From Lumbricus terrestris (taxonomy: Eukaryota > Annelida > Clitellata > Crassiclitellata > Lumbricidae): 64,000 nucleotides of DNA. The position numbers and the translations under genes were made by a program. Shown one piece after another: positions 43,781 to 56,163 of the stretch. Numbering within the stretch: the stretch's first letter is position 1; the number at the start of each line of letters is the position of its first letter. The stretch is from NCBI GenBank assembly GCA_949752735.1, contig OX457042.1:57460156-57524155 (forward strand). Reading direction: 5' to 3'. The notes below the pieces were generated by a model. That model was not told the origin of the DNA and did no database searches. It saw only the letters and a program-made list of their open reading frames with translations.

Positions 43781-44167
43781 CTAAACAAGCTCTGCAACAG
43801 TGAGAATTGTGCCTCCAAGAATCAGTTCCAATGCGCCGCCAATGTCGCACACTAGTTTGAGGAAATCGTAGGCTGGAGTTGTTTGGATGTCGATGTAGTT
43901 CAGGTCAGAGTAGAAGATATCCAGGTAGACGAGTTCCTTGCTCAGTGTAGACATCGTCAGATTCCGTCCCTTGAACTGAGACTTTTGCGACATGTAGTTA
44001 AGGAAATGTTGCGACAGAGAACTTGTCGAGATTGAATATGGATAAGTGGGTTGATAGCAGTGAAGAGGACAATCACAATGGCGGCAGGCACCCGAAGTAA
44101 TCCACAATCTTCCAGCTTCTGACGCACAGTTTTGTATCTCGTCAAGTGTGCATAATTGTTCCAGTAC
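43781..44167 (-). CDS. DEG/ENaC-type sodium channel, terminal exon
   Basis: 129 codons open from the AG at 44168 to a stop at 43781. From the N-terminus: Cys-rich extracellular 'CTLDEIQNCASEAG', 'CRHCDCPLHCYQPTYPYSIS', then 'ELVYLDIFYSDLNYIDIQTT', then 'PAYDFLKLVCDIGGALELIL' running into TM2 with 'GGTILTVAELV'. The C-x-C-P-x-x-C knot, the L-x-I-[FY]-[FY]-x-x-L-N-Y strand and D-I-G-G before TM2 are hallmarks of the ASIC/ENaC/degenerin family of amiloride-sensitive channels. The selectivity position reads GGT rather than the common GXS. The protein stops almost immediately after TM2, so it has virtually no cytosolic tail. Upstream exons are not found; a hAT-like element sits directly at the acceptor (TSD 44166-44173). 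Confidence 0.8.
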   Translation of the reverse strand, partial: VLEQLCTLDEIQNCASEAGRLWITSGACRHCDCPLHCYQPTYPYSISTSSLSQHFLNYMSQKSQFKGRNLTMSTLSKELVYLDIFYSDLNYIDIQTTPAYDFLKLVCDIGGALELILGGTILTVAELV

Positions 44168-44639
44168 CTACATTAGTGTGGTTCACCGATACATGGTAAA
44201 AAATAAAGTTCAAGCTAAAAACCAGGGCGCCCTCCCAGTTTGTTAGACCTATCAATAGTATTATTGAGACAAAATTTCAGCTTCCTATTCCAACTGGAAG
44301 GCGGTGCTCAACGACTGTCTTACTTTGCATGGGCCAATGAAAAGACGTTAATTGTAGAAATCAATGTGTTGAGCATATATTCCAACACAATTGTGCTTTA
44401 TTTCAAGATAGATGATACATTACTGTAACATGACAATAAGTGAGACACTTAAACAATTGGTGAGCTTGAAATATAAAATTTCAGTAGGTTTTAAATATGG
44501 AAAATGTCAAAAAATGTCAAAAACATAGTTGAATCCACGGATGCCTATTGTTCTCGTTTTATGACTCCAAAAATACGATGACGTCTACACTGTAGAAGGC
44601 TTTGCAAGCACAGTGTCAACAGCATAGGCTATTTCTTTG

Positions 44640-45930
44640 TTGATTGAGTGGGGACAGGTTTTATATTTGCCTCAACCACTTGGAGAAAATACTGCTTTCT
44701 TCTTCATCAGTGATGAGTCAGTTTAATTCCTTGAACAACTTCACACTTCTCTCAGCCATGTCGTTTACCACGTATCAGTCGAGCTACTTGAGCGTCTCTC
44801 AATTGCTGACTTCAGCCTTTACCCTGCTGATAATCATCATCGTCAGGCTATTGCACTTGTGTAAATATAAAAAGGAATCACCAAATTTCAGGCGTGGCAG
44901 TAGTGTCAGTGTTCACTGGGTTGCAAACTCGCCCAGGCAATCCCCCTCCTTCTGTATGGCAGCACTACCGTCAACATCCTTTCACTAGAATTTGCAGTCA
45001 TTCCGTAAAAAATCTTCACCTTATCTGAACCATATCAGGCAGATGGCAGCATAACAGTGTCAGACATTCAGCCTAATCTGAAAGGCACTAAGTATTGATA
45101 ATTCTAGAACATTCATGGCAGCAACGTTGAGCTCCTACAAATAATAGTCACCTGAATCAAAAGTCCTATATCAATCAAAATTGACAGATCGTGGCCTGGA
45201 GTTTCAGCAGCAAGATGACACACAAAAGGATGAATCTGAGTTTTTCTTTTCCCTTAGATTGAATATTTCACGTTGATTGCTAAATCGTACAATTATTTTG
45301 ATGATATGCAGTAACCTGGCCATTCAAGAGCAAGAGGAGGCCTGTATCCATGCCTTTGAGTGAAGAAAGGAACCAAATCACACAAATGGATGAATCTGAG
45401 ATTCTTCCCTCATCCTCAGATTGAATACGTCGCGTTGATTGGTATGTCGGCATATTTTGGTGGCATACAGTAACCTGGCCATTCAACGTGCGTGGTAAAT
45501 TGGGCTCTCCAGTTTCTTATTGAGGGCTGACTTCCAAGGACAACCATTGACACCTCAATGACATCTTGGTAGTCGTCTCTGAAATTGACTTTAATTTCAG
45601 CAGTCTACTTGATGAAACTGATCGCTCTCTCATGGGAGGCTTCAGTAGCGGATACGACTTCCAGTACTCGGATGTTGTCACGTGTCACACCATGCCACAC
45701 AGCTTTAAATCTCTTTAAGATTGCAATCTATTTTGGGATTAGATGGGCAAAAACACAAGATGAAGATTTTGGCTAAAATCAACTCCATCACAATAACGAC
45801 AGCAGGCCAACCACAGGAACATTTTACATATATCCTGTTTTCCAGAAAAACGTACACTTCACTAAAACGTCTGGTGTTGTGTCAAAGATCAAGTCTTAGC
45901 CATTATCAGCGAGTCTCAATAACTTCAGAC
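44640..45930 (-). pseudogene. Degenerate hAT-like transposase remnant
   Basis: No long frame remains, but minus-strand translation gives the family's C-terminal motif (VVNDMAERSVK) followed by stops and shifts. The rest is too decayed to align by eye and is interrupted by the nested element at 45930. Confidence 0.65.
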
Positions 45931-47245
45931 AGGCCCGCCGACAGAAATTCCTGGCCCCTAGGCTGAGCCGTCACGGGCCCCAAACTATCTCTAGGCTTTT
46001 TGAGCAAATTTATATGAAAATAACAATAATGTGAGTGTGAATGTACGTCAATGCTTACATTTATGATTTCAATGGTAAGAATTTTTATTTTCAAATGATG
46101 GTGATCAGCAAGCAACCCTTCTGGATTTAACTGCAGCAAAGTCGTTTAAAATATCCTGGTAGTTCTCCATCTTGTCTGCAAACCTAAGGAATGCACTTCG
46201 GAACAGGGGCGGCGCCAGGATTTCAGTTTTTTGGGGGGCTAAAGGGGTAAATCGTCCAAAATTTTTATTTTTGCATGGGAAAAAATGGATGGCCTTTTTT
46301 AGGAGGCTTAGCCCCCCCTAGTCCCCCCTAGCGCCGCCACTGCTTCGGAAATGCTCTTTCTTCATCGCCTGGAAAATTATCCGAATGTCTTGGAGTACCG
46401 TTTCTTATAAGTTTAATTAATAGCAGCCTATAATATATAGCCTATAGGCCTAAGCCCTATATCGTCTCAATCGTTTTGTATAGGACTAAACGCAGGCCCT
46501 GGCGGCAGAGTGCCAACATGAAAACAGAGCCTTTTGACAGTTTCTACAATTTCAGCATTTCATAATTCTTATTTATAGTCTTCTTTTGAAATTAAGATAC
46601 TATAGATACTAACACCACAAACTTCATTTTCATCCTTCAGTTATACAATCATCATGCATGCACGTTTAATTCACTAGAATCAACCGATGTATGAGTAGGT
46701 CCTAGGCCAAATTACAGGTTGTGATTGCCTTCTTTTGAGATTCTGAATTCATATAGTAAGCCTACCAACTTTTGCCTTTTCAAACTTATTAGCTTTTTGT
46801 TTTCGTTTTTGTGGTCCAGGTTTGTGTTTATAAGATATTCCATCGTTGCGAGAGAAATTTATCATTATTTTAGAGTAGTTCACTTATGATTGAAATCTGA
46901 CAACGCATAATTTAGCAGAAGAGCCTTCTGAGACAAATGTGAGCGTGTTTTTTTGGCAAAGCACTGATAATTAGTAGGCCACAAGGTAGGCTAATGGACA
47001 GTTGCTTGAAATTCAAAGTTGTAGTTATGCAACAGTTATAGCCTATAAGGCTATATTATTAAAACAACATAAATCACAGACAATAGGCTAAGTAATATAA
47101 GTGATTAGCCTATAGGTGGGGCCCGCGCCCGTAATCAACATAATGAAACATATTTTAATCACTGTTGGCCGGGCCCCCTCCGGGCCCCTAAAAGTCGCCG
47201 GGCCCCTGGGCATTTGCCCCCCCTGCCCCCCTCTCGGCGGGCCTG
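45930..47245. mobile_element. Nested non-autonomous hAT-like element
   Basis: Ends CAGGCCCGCCGA and its complement, with an exact 8-bp duplication ACTTCAGA at 45922-45929 and 47246-47253. The right subterminal part is rich in 'gggccccc' and 'catttgccccccctgccccc', as in the fragment at 42155-42215. It also contains the 'ggcggcgccaggattt' repeat at 46206-46345. No transposase. Confidence 0.85.
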
Positions 47246-47951
47246 ACTTCAGAAGATGATGAATGACCTTGGATTTAAATTATATCCTGTCATAGAGGGA
47301 TATTTGGGCATACCAAAGAGTTTAGCGACACCATCACCTGAAACTAGCACTCAAAGGCGGTCAACATTTCCAGTGTACTGCAAGTGGTTAATTTCGTACA
47401 AATTCAGATCTTACAGCTTCAACATGCTCCATATTGGCTTCTTAAGCACTCCACATGAATGGTTTTCCGTGAAAGTGACAGGACAAAAGGATCGCACATA
47501 AGCGCTGCAGTAATTGTGACCAGCAATCTCAATGCTTCATGATCAGGTCACCTGAAGTGTTATTGCTATCAAAATGCACTTGTCACTCGATGGCTAAACA
47601 GCTGTCAAGTAGCTAGCACTGACTGTAATAAGTATGATAGTGCAACAGAATCTATTTCAAGTTCATTTACATGACAAGGATTGAGGTTTTTGATCAAGCT
47701 CAAAGACATCAAGATTTCTTGCTAATACAACTACATGGTAATATTTCGATGTCGTTGAGCACCGCCTTCCAGTTGTACTGGGAAGCTGAAATTTGGTCTC
47801 AACAATACTATTGACAGGTCTAACAAACTGAGAGGGCGCCTTGGTATCTAGCTTGAATTTTATTTTTTTGGACCACCCTAACCTACATGTAAATGTACAA
47901 TATATTATTCGTGAATTAACTGTATAGACCTACTATAAATGACACTATTAC

Positions 47952-48078
47952 CCTTGGTGAGGATTCTTGACAATTTTCAGCTGCCTGTAGAAGCCATTAG
48001 TTGCATGCATTGTAAGTTCATTTGCCTCAGTGTAATATACAGACAAATAGGCTGAAATCCATTTGGTTTCACCTGCAA
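47952..48078 (-). CDS. Possible internal exon, unidentified
   Basis: A strong acceptor (cttctttttttacattttatatcag type) is followed by an open frame 'VAGETKWISAYLSVYYTEAN' and 'LTMHATNGFYRQLKIVKN', ending at a good donor (caagg|gtaata). The W-I-S-A-Y-x-V-x-Y pattern recalls discoidin-type (F5/8C) domains, but that is weak. Its end phase does not match the DEG/ENaC exon, so I do not join them. Confidence 0.4.
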
Positions 48079-48249
48079 CTGATATAAAATGTAAAAAAAG
48101 AAGAGATTTCTTAGAATCGACGATGAAATGCGAGTATGATTGTCGTCTATGAAGCCTCATTTCAATTTTATCTGCTAACTATAGAGTAGGCTTTAATTAT
48201 AAGACAATATAAGAACATCAAAATAAGAACATAATAAAATAATAGTGGC

Positions 48250-48360
48250 AAATAGATAAAAATGCAATTATTATTAAGTGTGCCGCGAAATTTTTTATTC
48301 TTAGTGCTTATTCTTTCTTTCTTAGTGTGCCGCAAGTCAAAAAAGGTTGGGAATCACTGC
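48250..48360. mobile_element. hAT terminal fragment
   Basis: 'agtgtgccgcgaaatttttt', 'agtgtgccgcaagtc' and the terminal 'aaaaggttgggaatcactg' are the familiar right end of a widespread hAT family. The partner end is not present. Confidence 0.55.
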
Positions 48361-49144
48361 TATAATGTGTTCGGTCGTCAAAGCAAGAACGTAAGAATGG
48401 CTGCACAAACACTTTCCCTCCGGTATGGAGTCTCGGGTGGATCTCCATCAAAAATGTGTTCGGTGGTCTGCGGTGAATATCGTTATTTCAAATAACATAT
48501 TTGTTATATATTTGTTATATATTTGTTTTTTCATTTCAAATCATTTTGGGTAAGTCATCGTTGCAGAGTTCTCTATTATATATATGAAGGTCATTGTTGC
48601 ACAATGTAACAAAAAGAAAATTGTGGAACAAAGGGATACGTTTAAAGTGGGTGGGAATGCGCTAGAGCGGCCTTCCCACTGCTGTTCTGATATTCTTTGC
48701 CCATGTTTCCACTGCTCATCATGCACGAAACCCTGGAACACATGAGTTGCAATCAAGCTATCAACTGTGTTTCCTCTGAACGCAAACCACATTAACTACT
48801 GAGAATACAGACATATTGAGAATAGTGAAGGTTGTTTAGACATACTCCTAACGTACAATTTTTACTAGATTTATGACTTCCATACTTTTTATTCTGTTTT
48901 TGTAGATGCCATGACATCTACAATTGCTGGACTTTTTAGAAACTCAGTTGTCTGCAGGAAACAACACAACTCATGATTTAGAAAGTCATATCCCAACCTT
49001 GTTTTGAACCTAACGATTGGAGAAACCCATGTATGCAAATCAAGTGAAAACCAAACTGATGATAACTATTGAAAGCTTCTATATTAAATGTTGTAATGTG
49101 AGAGCTCTGTGTACTTGATAAAGCAGTGGTGCAATCGATCTGTG

Positions 49145-51414
49145 ATGAACACCAGTGCAGCGATGAGAGAAAAACAGTGCAATTGCCAGATATGTCAGAA
49201 AGCATTTGCTCATCACAGTCTCCTGAAAATGCACATGAGAACCCATACTGGAGAGAAGCCATACAGTTGTCAGCTATGCGAAAAATCATATAGTCGAGGT
49301 GATCATCTGAAAATGCACATGAGAACACATTCTGGAGAGAAACCATACACTTGCCAGATATGTCAGAAATCATTTAGTCAAAGCGGTTATCTGAAAATGC
49401 ACATGAGAACACATTCTGGAGAAAAACCATACAGTTGCGAGCTATGTCAGAAATCATTTAGTGATGGTAGTAATCTGAAAATGCACATGAGAACCCATAC
49501 TGGAGAGAAACCATACATTTGCAAGATATGTCAGAAATCATTTAGTGCAGGCAGTTCTCTGAAAATGCACATGAGAACCCATAATGGAGAGCAACCATAC
49601 AGTTGCCAAATATGCCAGAAATCATTCAGTATACATAGTAATCTGAAAATGCACATGATAACCCATACTGGAGAGAAACCATACAGTTGCCAGATATGCT
49701 CGAAATCATATAGTCAACGTGCTTATCTGAAAACGCACATGAGAGTTCATACTGGAGAGAAACCATACAGGTGTCAGCTATGTCAGAAATCATTTTGTCA
49801 AGGTGGTGATTTGAAAATGCACATGAGAACCCATACTGGAGAGAAACCATACATTTGCAAGATATGTCAGAAATCATTTAGTGCAGGCAGTTCTCTGAAA
49901 ATGCACATGAGAACCCATAATGGAGAGAAACCATACAGTTGCCAGATATGCCAGAAATCGTTCAGTATACATAGTTATCTGAAAATGCACATGAAAACTC
50001 ATACTGGAGAAAAGCCATACATTTGCCAGTTATGTCATAAATCATTTAGTGACGTTAGTTATCTGAAAACGCACATGAGAGTTCATACTGGAGAGAAACC
50101 ATACAGGTGTCAGCTATGTCAGAAATCATTTTGTCAAGGTGGTGATTTGAAATGCACATGAGAACCCATTCTGGAGACAAACCATATAGGTGTCACCTAT
50201 GTCATAAATCATTTAGTGACGGTAGTAATCTGAAAAAGCACATGAGCACCCATACTGGAGAGAAACCATACAAATGCCAGATATGCCAGAAATCATATAG
50301 TCGTTGTGATCATCTGAAAACGCACATGAGAATTCATACTGGAGAGAAACCATACAGTTGCCAGATATGTCAGAAATCATTTAGCGAAGGTGGTTTTCTG
50401 AAAAAGCACATGAGAACCCACACTGGAGAGAAGCCGTACAGGTGTCAGCTGTGTCATAAATCATTTAGTTTTGGAAGTTCTCTGAAAATGCACATAACAA
50501 TCCATACTGGAGAAAAATACACGTGTGCGGTTTGTAATAAAGGATTCTCCCAATGTGCATATCTGAAGAAACACCAAGAAACCCATGCAACTCAGAAGCA
50601 CAATAAACCCTATTCGAAGAAATTTTCTTCAGCGAAACAGATCGAATTCCAAGCAACGGAACAACCATACATATGCCATCTATGTAAAAAATCATTTAGT
50701 GGAGGTAGTTTTCTGAAACTGCACATGAGAACACATAATGGAAAGAAACCATACAGGTGCCAGCTATGTCAGAAATCATTTAGTGTAGGCAGTGCTCTGA
50801 AAGTGCACATGAGAATACATACCGGAGAAAAACCATACACGTGTGAGGTTTGTAATAAAGGATTTTCTGATTGTTCACGTCTGAAGAAACACCAAAGAAA
50901 TCATGCAGCTAAGAAGCAATTTTCTCACAATGAATCTTATACCAAGAACTGTTTTCCTGGGACACAGCTTGTAGTATCGGCAAGAGAAAAATCGTACATA
51001 TGTCAGGTGTGTCAGAAATCATTTGCAAGTTGTGGTAATCTGAGAAAGCACTCAAGAATACATTCTATTGAAAAAACATACATGTGTGAGGTGTGTTTTA
51101 AAGGATTCACAAAAGTTGGATACCTAAAGGAACACAGAAGGACACATGCAATTGAGAAGCATGAAAGATGCAAACAATCAGATTCCATTAGCATATCTTC
51201 AGCAAAACAGTCTGAAATACATGAAAGAACACAAAATGTGAACTGTCTGTATACTAGCAATGTCGAATCTTCTGTGGACGTAGAAGCGTCTTTGTCAAAA
51301 TCTTTTGGATGTGGTATATGTGATGAATTGTTTGAAACGGAGAATGAACTCTTCGATCATTGTAACAGACATCAATTTTGTCCACCTCACAACTTTTTTG
51401 CTGACATCTGTTGA
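49145..51414 (+). pseudogene. Poly-C2H2 zinc-finger gene, 23 fingers, one frameshift
   Basis: The first frame (ATG 49145 chosen because it gives a short leader before finger 1; an earlier ATG is at 49109) holds eleven complete fingers and half of the twelfth. The second frame (to 51414) holds the rest. Fingers follow C-x2-C-x12-H-x3-H with linkers TGEKPY or variants, plus two longer spacers after fingers 17 and 20 and a degenerate last finger (CGICDELF...H...H). Normally such proteins are nuclear DNA-binding regulators. No KRAB, BTB or SCAN domain is visible. The shift near 50148-50152 lies in an A-run that is one base shorter than the equivalent run in finger 8. Fingers 5-8 and 9-12 are a recent 336-bp tandem duplication. 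The shift could be real or an assembly error. Confidence 0.9.
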
Positions 51415-51519
51415 AATATAACTGCACAAACTTGTAGTTGAGAACAAATGTAATTCGAGATCAGTTTGGAGTCAGGATATATATCTACATGGCCGCGTTA
51501 CGGCGCCGTAGAAATTGTC

Positions 51520-51641
<122 letters not shown>

Positions 51642-51968
51642 TGTGCAATGTGCTTACGTGTGTCATTGCTTTGTACCATTTTAATTTAAGAAAATTTGAA
51701 TCCAGAGTGGTATCACCTCACATAATTTTAAGACTGCTGAAGTCTTGGGGCAGACCACTAAACTGTTGTATTGTTGTTGATGACGCACTAAGCTTCCTCG
51801 TTATGTATTGTTAAAGTCTCTCATCCACATTGGTTAGAAAAAATCACGTTATTGCATATCTGGTGTCCACTTGGACCCCAACATTTATAATACATGTTGC
51901 ATGGAACCGGACAGATTGTGTAAATACCGGACTGTCCAGTTCACTACTGTTCAACCCTACCAATGATG

Positions 51969-53283
51969 TTACCTCCGGTTTTCATTTATGGTTTTGTCAA
52001 ACGTAAAACTATACCGGTTCCTTGTTCTATATCCCTCTCCTGATTCGGCTGGCTTCCCAGATATACTTCTCCTTTCAGAGGATATTATGTTTTGGTGTCG
52101 CACACTTGGAATATACTGTCGAAAAGAAAGGAACCAGCTGCTCATCCACTGCGATGTCTGTTCCTGGAATGAAGAACTTGGGAGTTGTGCCACATACAGC
52201 TTTAAAATGTATCTGATAGGAGCCAGTTTATCAGTTGCCCGTCTTTGTGCTCGAGATGCTTTGCTATCAAAGCGAATGAAACGCAATATATCCTCGAAGC
52301 GATTGACCGACATCGTTTGTACAGTAAGGATGGGACGTCCATATTCACTGGACCGGTTCCACGACAACTCGTCTACCGACAATTCGTCTCAAGACAATTG
52401 TTCGAATGACAACTGGTCTACAGACGAATAGTATTTATGAAATAGAAGCTGGATTTATGAAAATGTTATTTTTAGCTTAAATGGAAGCTGGATTGATGAT
52501 TTTATTCATGTATTTCGACATGCATCCAGCTTCTACTTCAGATCTAGAAATATCTTCATCCAGCTTCTATTTCTCACTCGTTATTTTAGTCAATCCGGCT
52601 TCTATTTCAGATATAAAAATACCTTCATCCAGCTTCCATTACTTAAGCGTTTTTTCATCAATCCAGCTTCTATTTCAGATCAAGAAATACTTTCATCCAG
52701 CTTTTATTTCTCATACGTTATTTTCGTCAATCCAGCTTCTATTTCACATGTAAAAGAGAAATCATCCAGATTCCATTTCTCTTGCGTTTTTCATCAATCC
52801 AACCTCCATTTCACCTGTAAAAACTTTCATCCAGCTTCCATTTATCAAGCGCTGGATCAGTTGTCTGTAGACCAGTTGTCGTAGACGAATGGTCCGGGAC
52901 CACTTGTCGTTAGACGAGTTGTCGGTAGACGAGTTGTCGTGATACCCGCTGGACCACATGTCACTCGCAGAGGCTCCAGTTTGGCTCTGGGTGTCACAGC
53001 CGTTAGAAGGAGGAGACCTAGGGATACATTCGTCTCGGCTGAAGTAAGCGGATTCCACTTTCTCATCTTCTCCGGATTAGCCACGATCCACATGAATATG
53101 ACTCTGTGCGTCTGGATTTGTTTCATTGGATATAATATCGATTATGACTGGAGTAATGAACAGGTGAAAAGCTTCAGGTGTTAATTTTACCTTGCCGTTC
53201 CTACTAAGTCCACGATGATGACGAAATATATTCAGGACCGTGTCGATGTGCAGTTGGAGGTATCTCTGACCATAGGCGACCAC
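51969..53283 (-). pseudogene. piggyBac transposase (DDE_Tnp_1_7 type) remnant
   Basis: The N-terminal piece is at about 53110-53180: 'AFHLFITPVIIDIISNETN' corresponds to the conserved start of the piggyBac domain. The middle piece at 51969-52382 contains 'GRPILTVQTMSVNRFEDILR', 'FIRFDSKASRAQRRATDKLA' and 'FRQYIPSV', the canonical run before the catalytic region, with small deletions (the first catalytic Asp region is garbled). The order on the minus strand is correct, but about 0.5 kb of fold-back/minisatellite DNA (52350-52955) lies between the pieces. No TTAA-bounded ends were found. A non-functional fossil. Confidence 0.8.
52350..52955. mobile_element. Fold-back element with minisatellite core
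   Basis: The left arm (52359-52430, 'cgacaactcgtctaccgaca' words) and right arm (52862-52952) are inverted copies built from a ~14-bp subrepeat. The core 52440-52850 is a ~68-bp minisatellite built on 'atccagcttctatttcaga'. The element interrupts the piggyBac remnant. No clear target duplication. Confidence 0.65.
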
Positions 53284-53289
53284 TTCGAG

Positions 53290-54205
53290 ATATCAGATTA
53301 TATGCATTGACATCAGCTGGCAGGTTTGGTTGACTGGGTCTACCACCACGTTGAGGTCGACTTCCACCGCGGCGACGTGATGTACCACGAATTACTGCTC
53401 TACCACGAATCGGTGATGAAGGTGCAGGTTCAACGACAGTTCTACAATCAGGCCCGGATTAAGCCCTCAGGGAGGCGCCCGCCGCCGTATTTACAGGGAA
53501 TCTTATTTACCATTACCTTCCGTCACCACACGTGTCCATTCGTCCTCTTATTGACTATATCATTCAAACTTAATGAAATGCCAAAACATTTCTTAAATAA
53601 CACTTTATAAAAGTCAATTCAATAGATTATAATTGTTGTTCACTGTGTACAGTTTAGTGATTTAAAGCCTATGACTGTACCAATTATGGTTCACATTTTT
53701 CCTGGCAGTAGGGGAGGTCGGGGCTCCTTGATCGTAGGGGCACGTTGATCTTTTTGCGCTAAATTAATTATTTACGGCCCAAATTCTTAATACGTCACAG
53801 CAGTGTGGACTCTTCGCATTAAGCTATGCTATGGCTCTCGTGTCGATCAACAAAATTCGTGCTAAAATTTTTAAAATTTATTATTTGATTTAGCGGTGAA
53901 AAAGTAAATTTTGTCGATGTGTTGGGAAATCTTCAAATTGTGTAATTTATTTTTTTGGTATACATAGTCTGTGTGTAGCCGTCAGCGACGTTAATTATCT
54001 ATGTATTTTGCGCCCCCCGATAGTAAATGTATGCCCAAAGCAAAAGGGCTTTTGGCCAACACAAATACCTCAGCGGAATAAGCTGCGTTAGGTTTTGGTC
54101 TGTTTATTTTCCCATTACATAGCGGTCATTATTGAAAGATGTTTAGTTTTTACATAGCACAACATGCCCTGTTGGCGCTGCATCCAGGTTCAAGCTCCAA
54201 CCTAC
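53290..54205. other. Intergenic stretch, no gene recognised
   Basis: A hAT-end-like word 'caggcccggattaagccctc' occurs at 53450; the rest is AT-rich without coding support. Confidence 0.4.
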
Positions 54206-54209
54206 ATGT

Positions 54210-54570
54210 GTGAACTTTTTACTCCAGTCTCCGTTTCTGAAAATAGGAAAAGTAAACAATCCAACGAACCCTGCGGCATATTCATATCCACATCCCGTTT
54301 CTCTGGGCCGTCGTTCGCTGCGGTCAGCTGTCCGCGGTGATTACCTTGTCCCATTTTGTCCTACCGCTATTATGCAGCGAAGAACATTTTCCGTGGTGGG
54401 TCCAGCTATTTGGAATGGCCTCCATGCGGCTCTCCGTTCGCTTCCCCGTGACTCTGCTGGCTCTTTTTATCGTCTTCTCAAGACCTTTCTTTTTGACCAG
54501 GCCTGGGTTGGGAGCGCCTCTGCGTAGCTATCTGGAAGGGGCGCTATATAAATTTATGTGATTGATTGAT
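54210..54570 (+). pseudogene. LINE (L2/CR1-type) ORF2 C-terminus and 3' tail
   Basis: The frame ends the retrotransposon reverse-transcriptase protein: 'RRSLRSAVRGDYLVPFCPTA' then 'MQRRTFSVVGPAIWNGLHAA' and 'FYRLLKTFLFD', then a stop. The 3' untranslated tail 'gcgctatataaatt' with ATTG-type units follows to about 54570. The copy is 5'-truncated, as is usual for LINEs. Confidence 0.8.
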
Positions 54571-54579
54571 TTATTGAAT

Positions 54580-55215
54580 AATAAAAATAATAATAACGAG
54601 ATTATAATAATACCCAATGCAATGCAAGACATGTATAATGTAGAGGAATCCATATATACGTACGTAGTTCACTTGCAGTTCTCCTTTTTGTCATGGCAGG
54701 CATAATTTATACACGTATACTTTAGGTGCACTCTAGCCAACTTGTAAGCTTACGCTGTTGACAAAGATTGATGCCGTTAGTAAACGTAAACTTATAGGTC
54801 TACTGTAGGTTATAGATTCGATTTGATCTGACTGTAATAGACCATTAATTTTATAACTTCATCTAAAAGAAAAAAATTCCGAAAGCGCAGCAAATTGCTT
54901 CTGTTTGCTATCATATTTTAAGTAAGCTTACTTAAAACATAATTTTCCGGTAAACTAAGTATCGGAAATCATACGCCTACATAATTACACTTCGTATCTT
55001 AGTCATTGATCTATATTTTTATACTATTATCTGTGCCTAATTATGGAGTTCGATGGCCTCAATGCGTCGTATAATGATCTTGAATATTTTGTTTCTTTCC
55101 CGGACAAGATTTCATGATCCTTTAGCTTGACAGTTGCTATCTGATGTCATCGGTCACATGAACCAAAGACAACGCTTTCCGGACACAATTTCATGCCGGA
55201 CAACATTTCATGCCA
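54580..55215. other. Intergenic stretch, no gene recognised
   Basis: AT-rich, with no domain, repeat border or RNA gene that I can support. Confidence 0.4.
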
Positions 55216-56163
55216 CAGTGCCGGCACTACCACCCCTCGCACCCCCGGCCGGGACCTCGAGTTTGAAAGGGGCCCCAAATTTAACTGGCCATTATGCCCA
55301 ATTGGTGACTGTTCAGATCCGATCTGGTGCATGCCTCAACTATGACCATATGGCACTGCCATGACAGACCTAATGCAAATATCATACTGATTTTGGGCGT
55401 AAGTATAAAGCTATTTAAACTATAGTATAACTCAGGCATTTTCGTCCCCTTTCTCAAACAACGCTTATACACTTTTGTAACTTTTTCTAATTGCTAAACG
55501 GATGAGGCCAAAATATCAACCATGTGTAGGTTCCGAGATGTCCTTGGTATGTGTCTGGTCTCAAGTTTGAAAGCGGTCACAAATGTAGCTGGTAAGTAGC
55601 CTATACCTTTTATGACTGTTCATTCCTTAAACAACGCACCGAATTATCATGTTTTAACGCAAAGCATACAAAATAATATAGCGCAAACCAATTAGAGCAT
55701 TGTCCTTCAACCAAAGAGGAGACTTGGGGTGTGTGGACAGGGGCAATGCCCCACAATTTGTGATTGGGACGGAATCCCTATTATCCTTAATTTTTAATAA
55801 ATATTTCATAAGTATCATCAATGATGAACAATTTTGTTAAGATGACAGCCTGTGAATGCTACCATTAGGGTTGGCACATCGGGCAAATTTAAACAACGGA
55901 GAGGGGACACTATGAAGTCCTAAACCAACCACGACTAACATCATTGAAAAATGAGCAATTTTTGTAAAGATGACAGCTTAAAATTCTACCATTACAGCAT
56001 GGAAATTCCAAAATATTTAACAATTGGGAGAGACATCTATTGAAGTCTTACGCCATGTCTTTCTTTCAGCACTTATATTATGAGAAATTTTGCTGAGATG
56101 ACAGCACAAGGTATCGGGGGCTCAGGGTTTTGGTGGGCCACAGTTACCCTAGCGCCGGCACTG
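55216..56163. mobile_element. hAT-like non-autonomous element (CAGTGCCGGC ends), copy 1
   Basis: Inverted ends CAGTGCCGGCACTA and the complement of CAGTGCCGGCGCTAGGGTAA; 948 bp, no transposase. The flanks are not an 8-bp duplication (tcatgcca on the left, ctgggata on the right), unlike copy 2. Confidence 0.75.

Larger units (their letters stand above)
44174..47880 (-). mobile_element. Decayed hAT-like element with long inverted ends
   Basis: Ends TAGTGTGGTTC (left) and the complement of TAGGGTGGTCC (right), extending into ~130 bp of subterminal inverted similarity ('gtttgttagacct', 'ggaaggcggtgctcaacga'). An exact 8-bp duplication, ACCTACAT, lies at 44166-44173 and 47881-47888. It carries a nested element at 45930-47245. 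The minus strand keeps transposase remnants: near 44710-44770 it encodes 'VVNDMAERSVKLFKELN', matching 'VVNDRAERAVKLIQDFN' in the intact protein at 3728-6007. Confidence 0.85.

Noticed and set aside
43781..48078. Joining the 47952-48078 exon to the DEG/ENaC exon
   Set aside because: Splice phases disagree and the exon's sequence does not resemble a DEG/ENaC extracellular segment.
48541..48792. 83-aa minus-strand protein
   Set aside because: No domain, no splice context and no homologous copy in the window.
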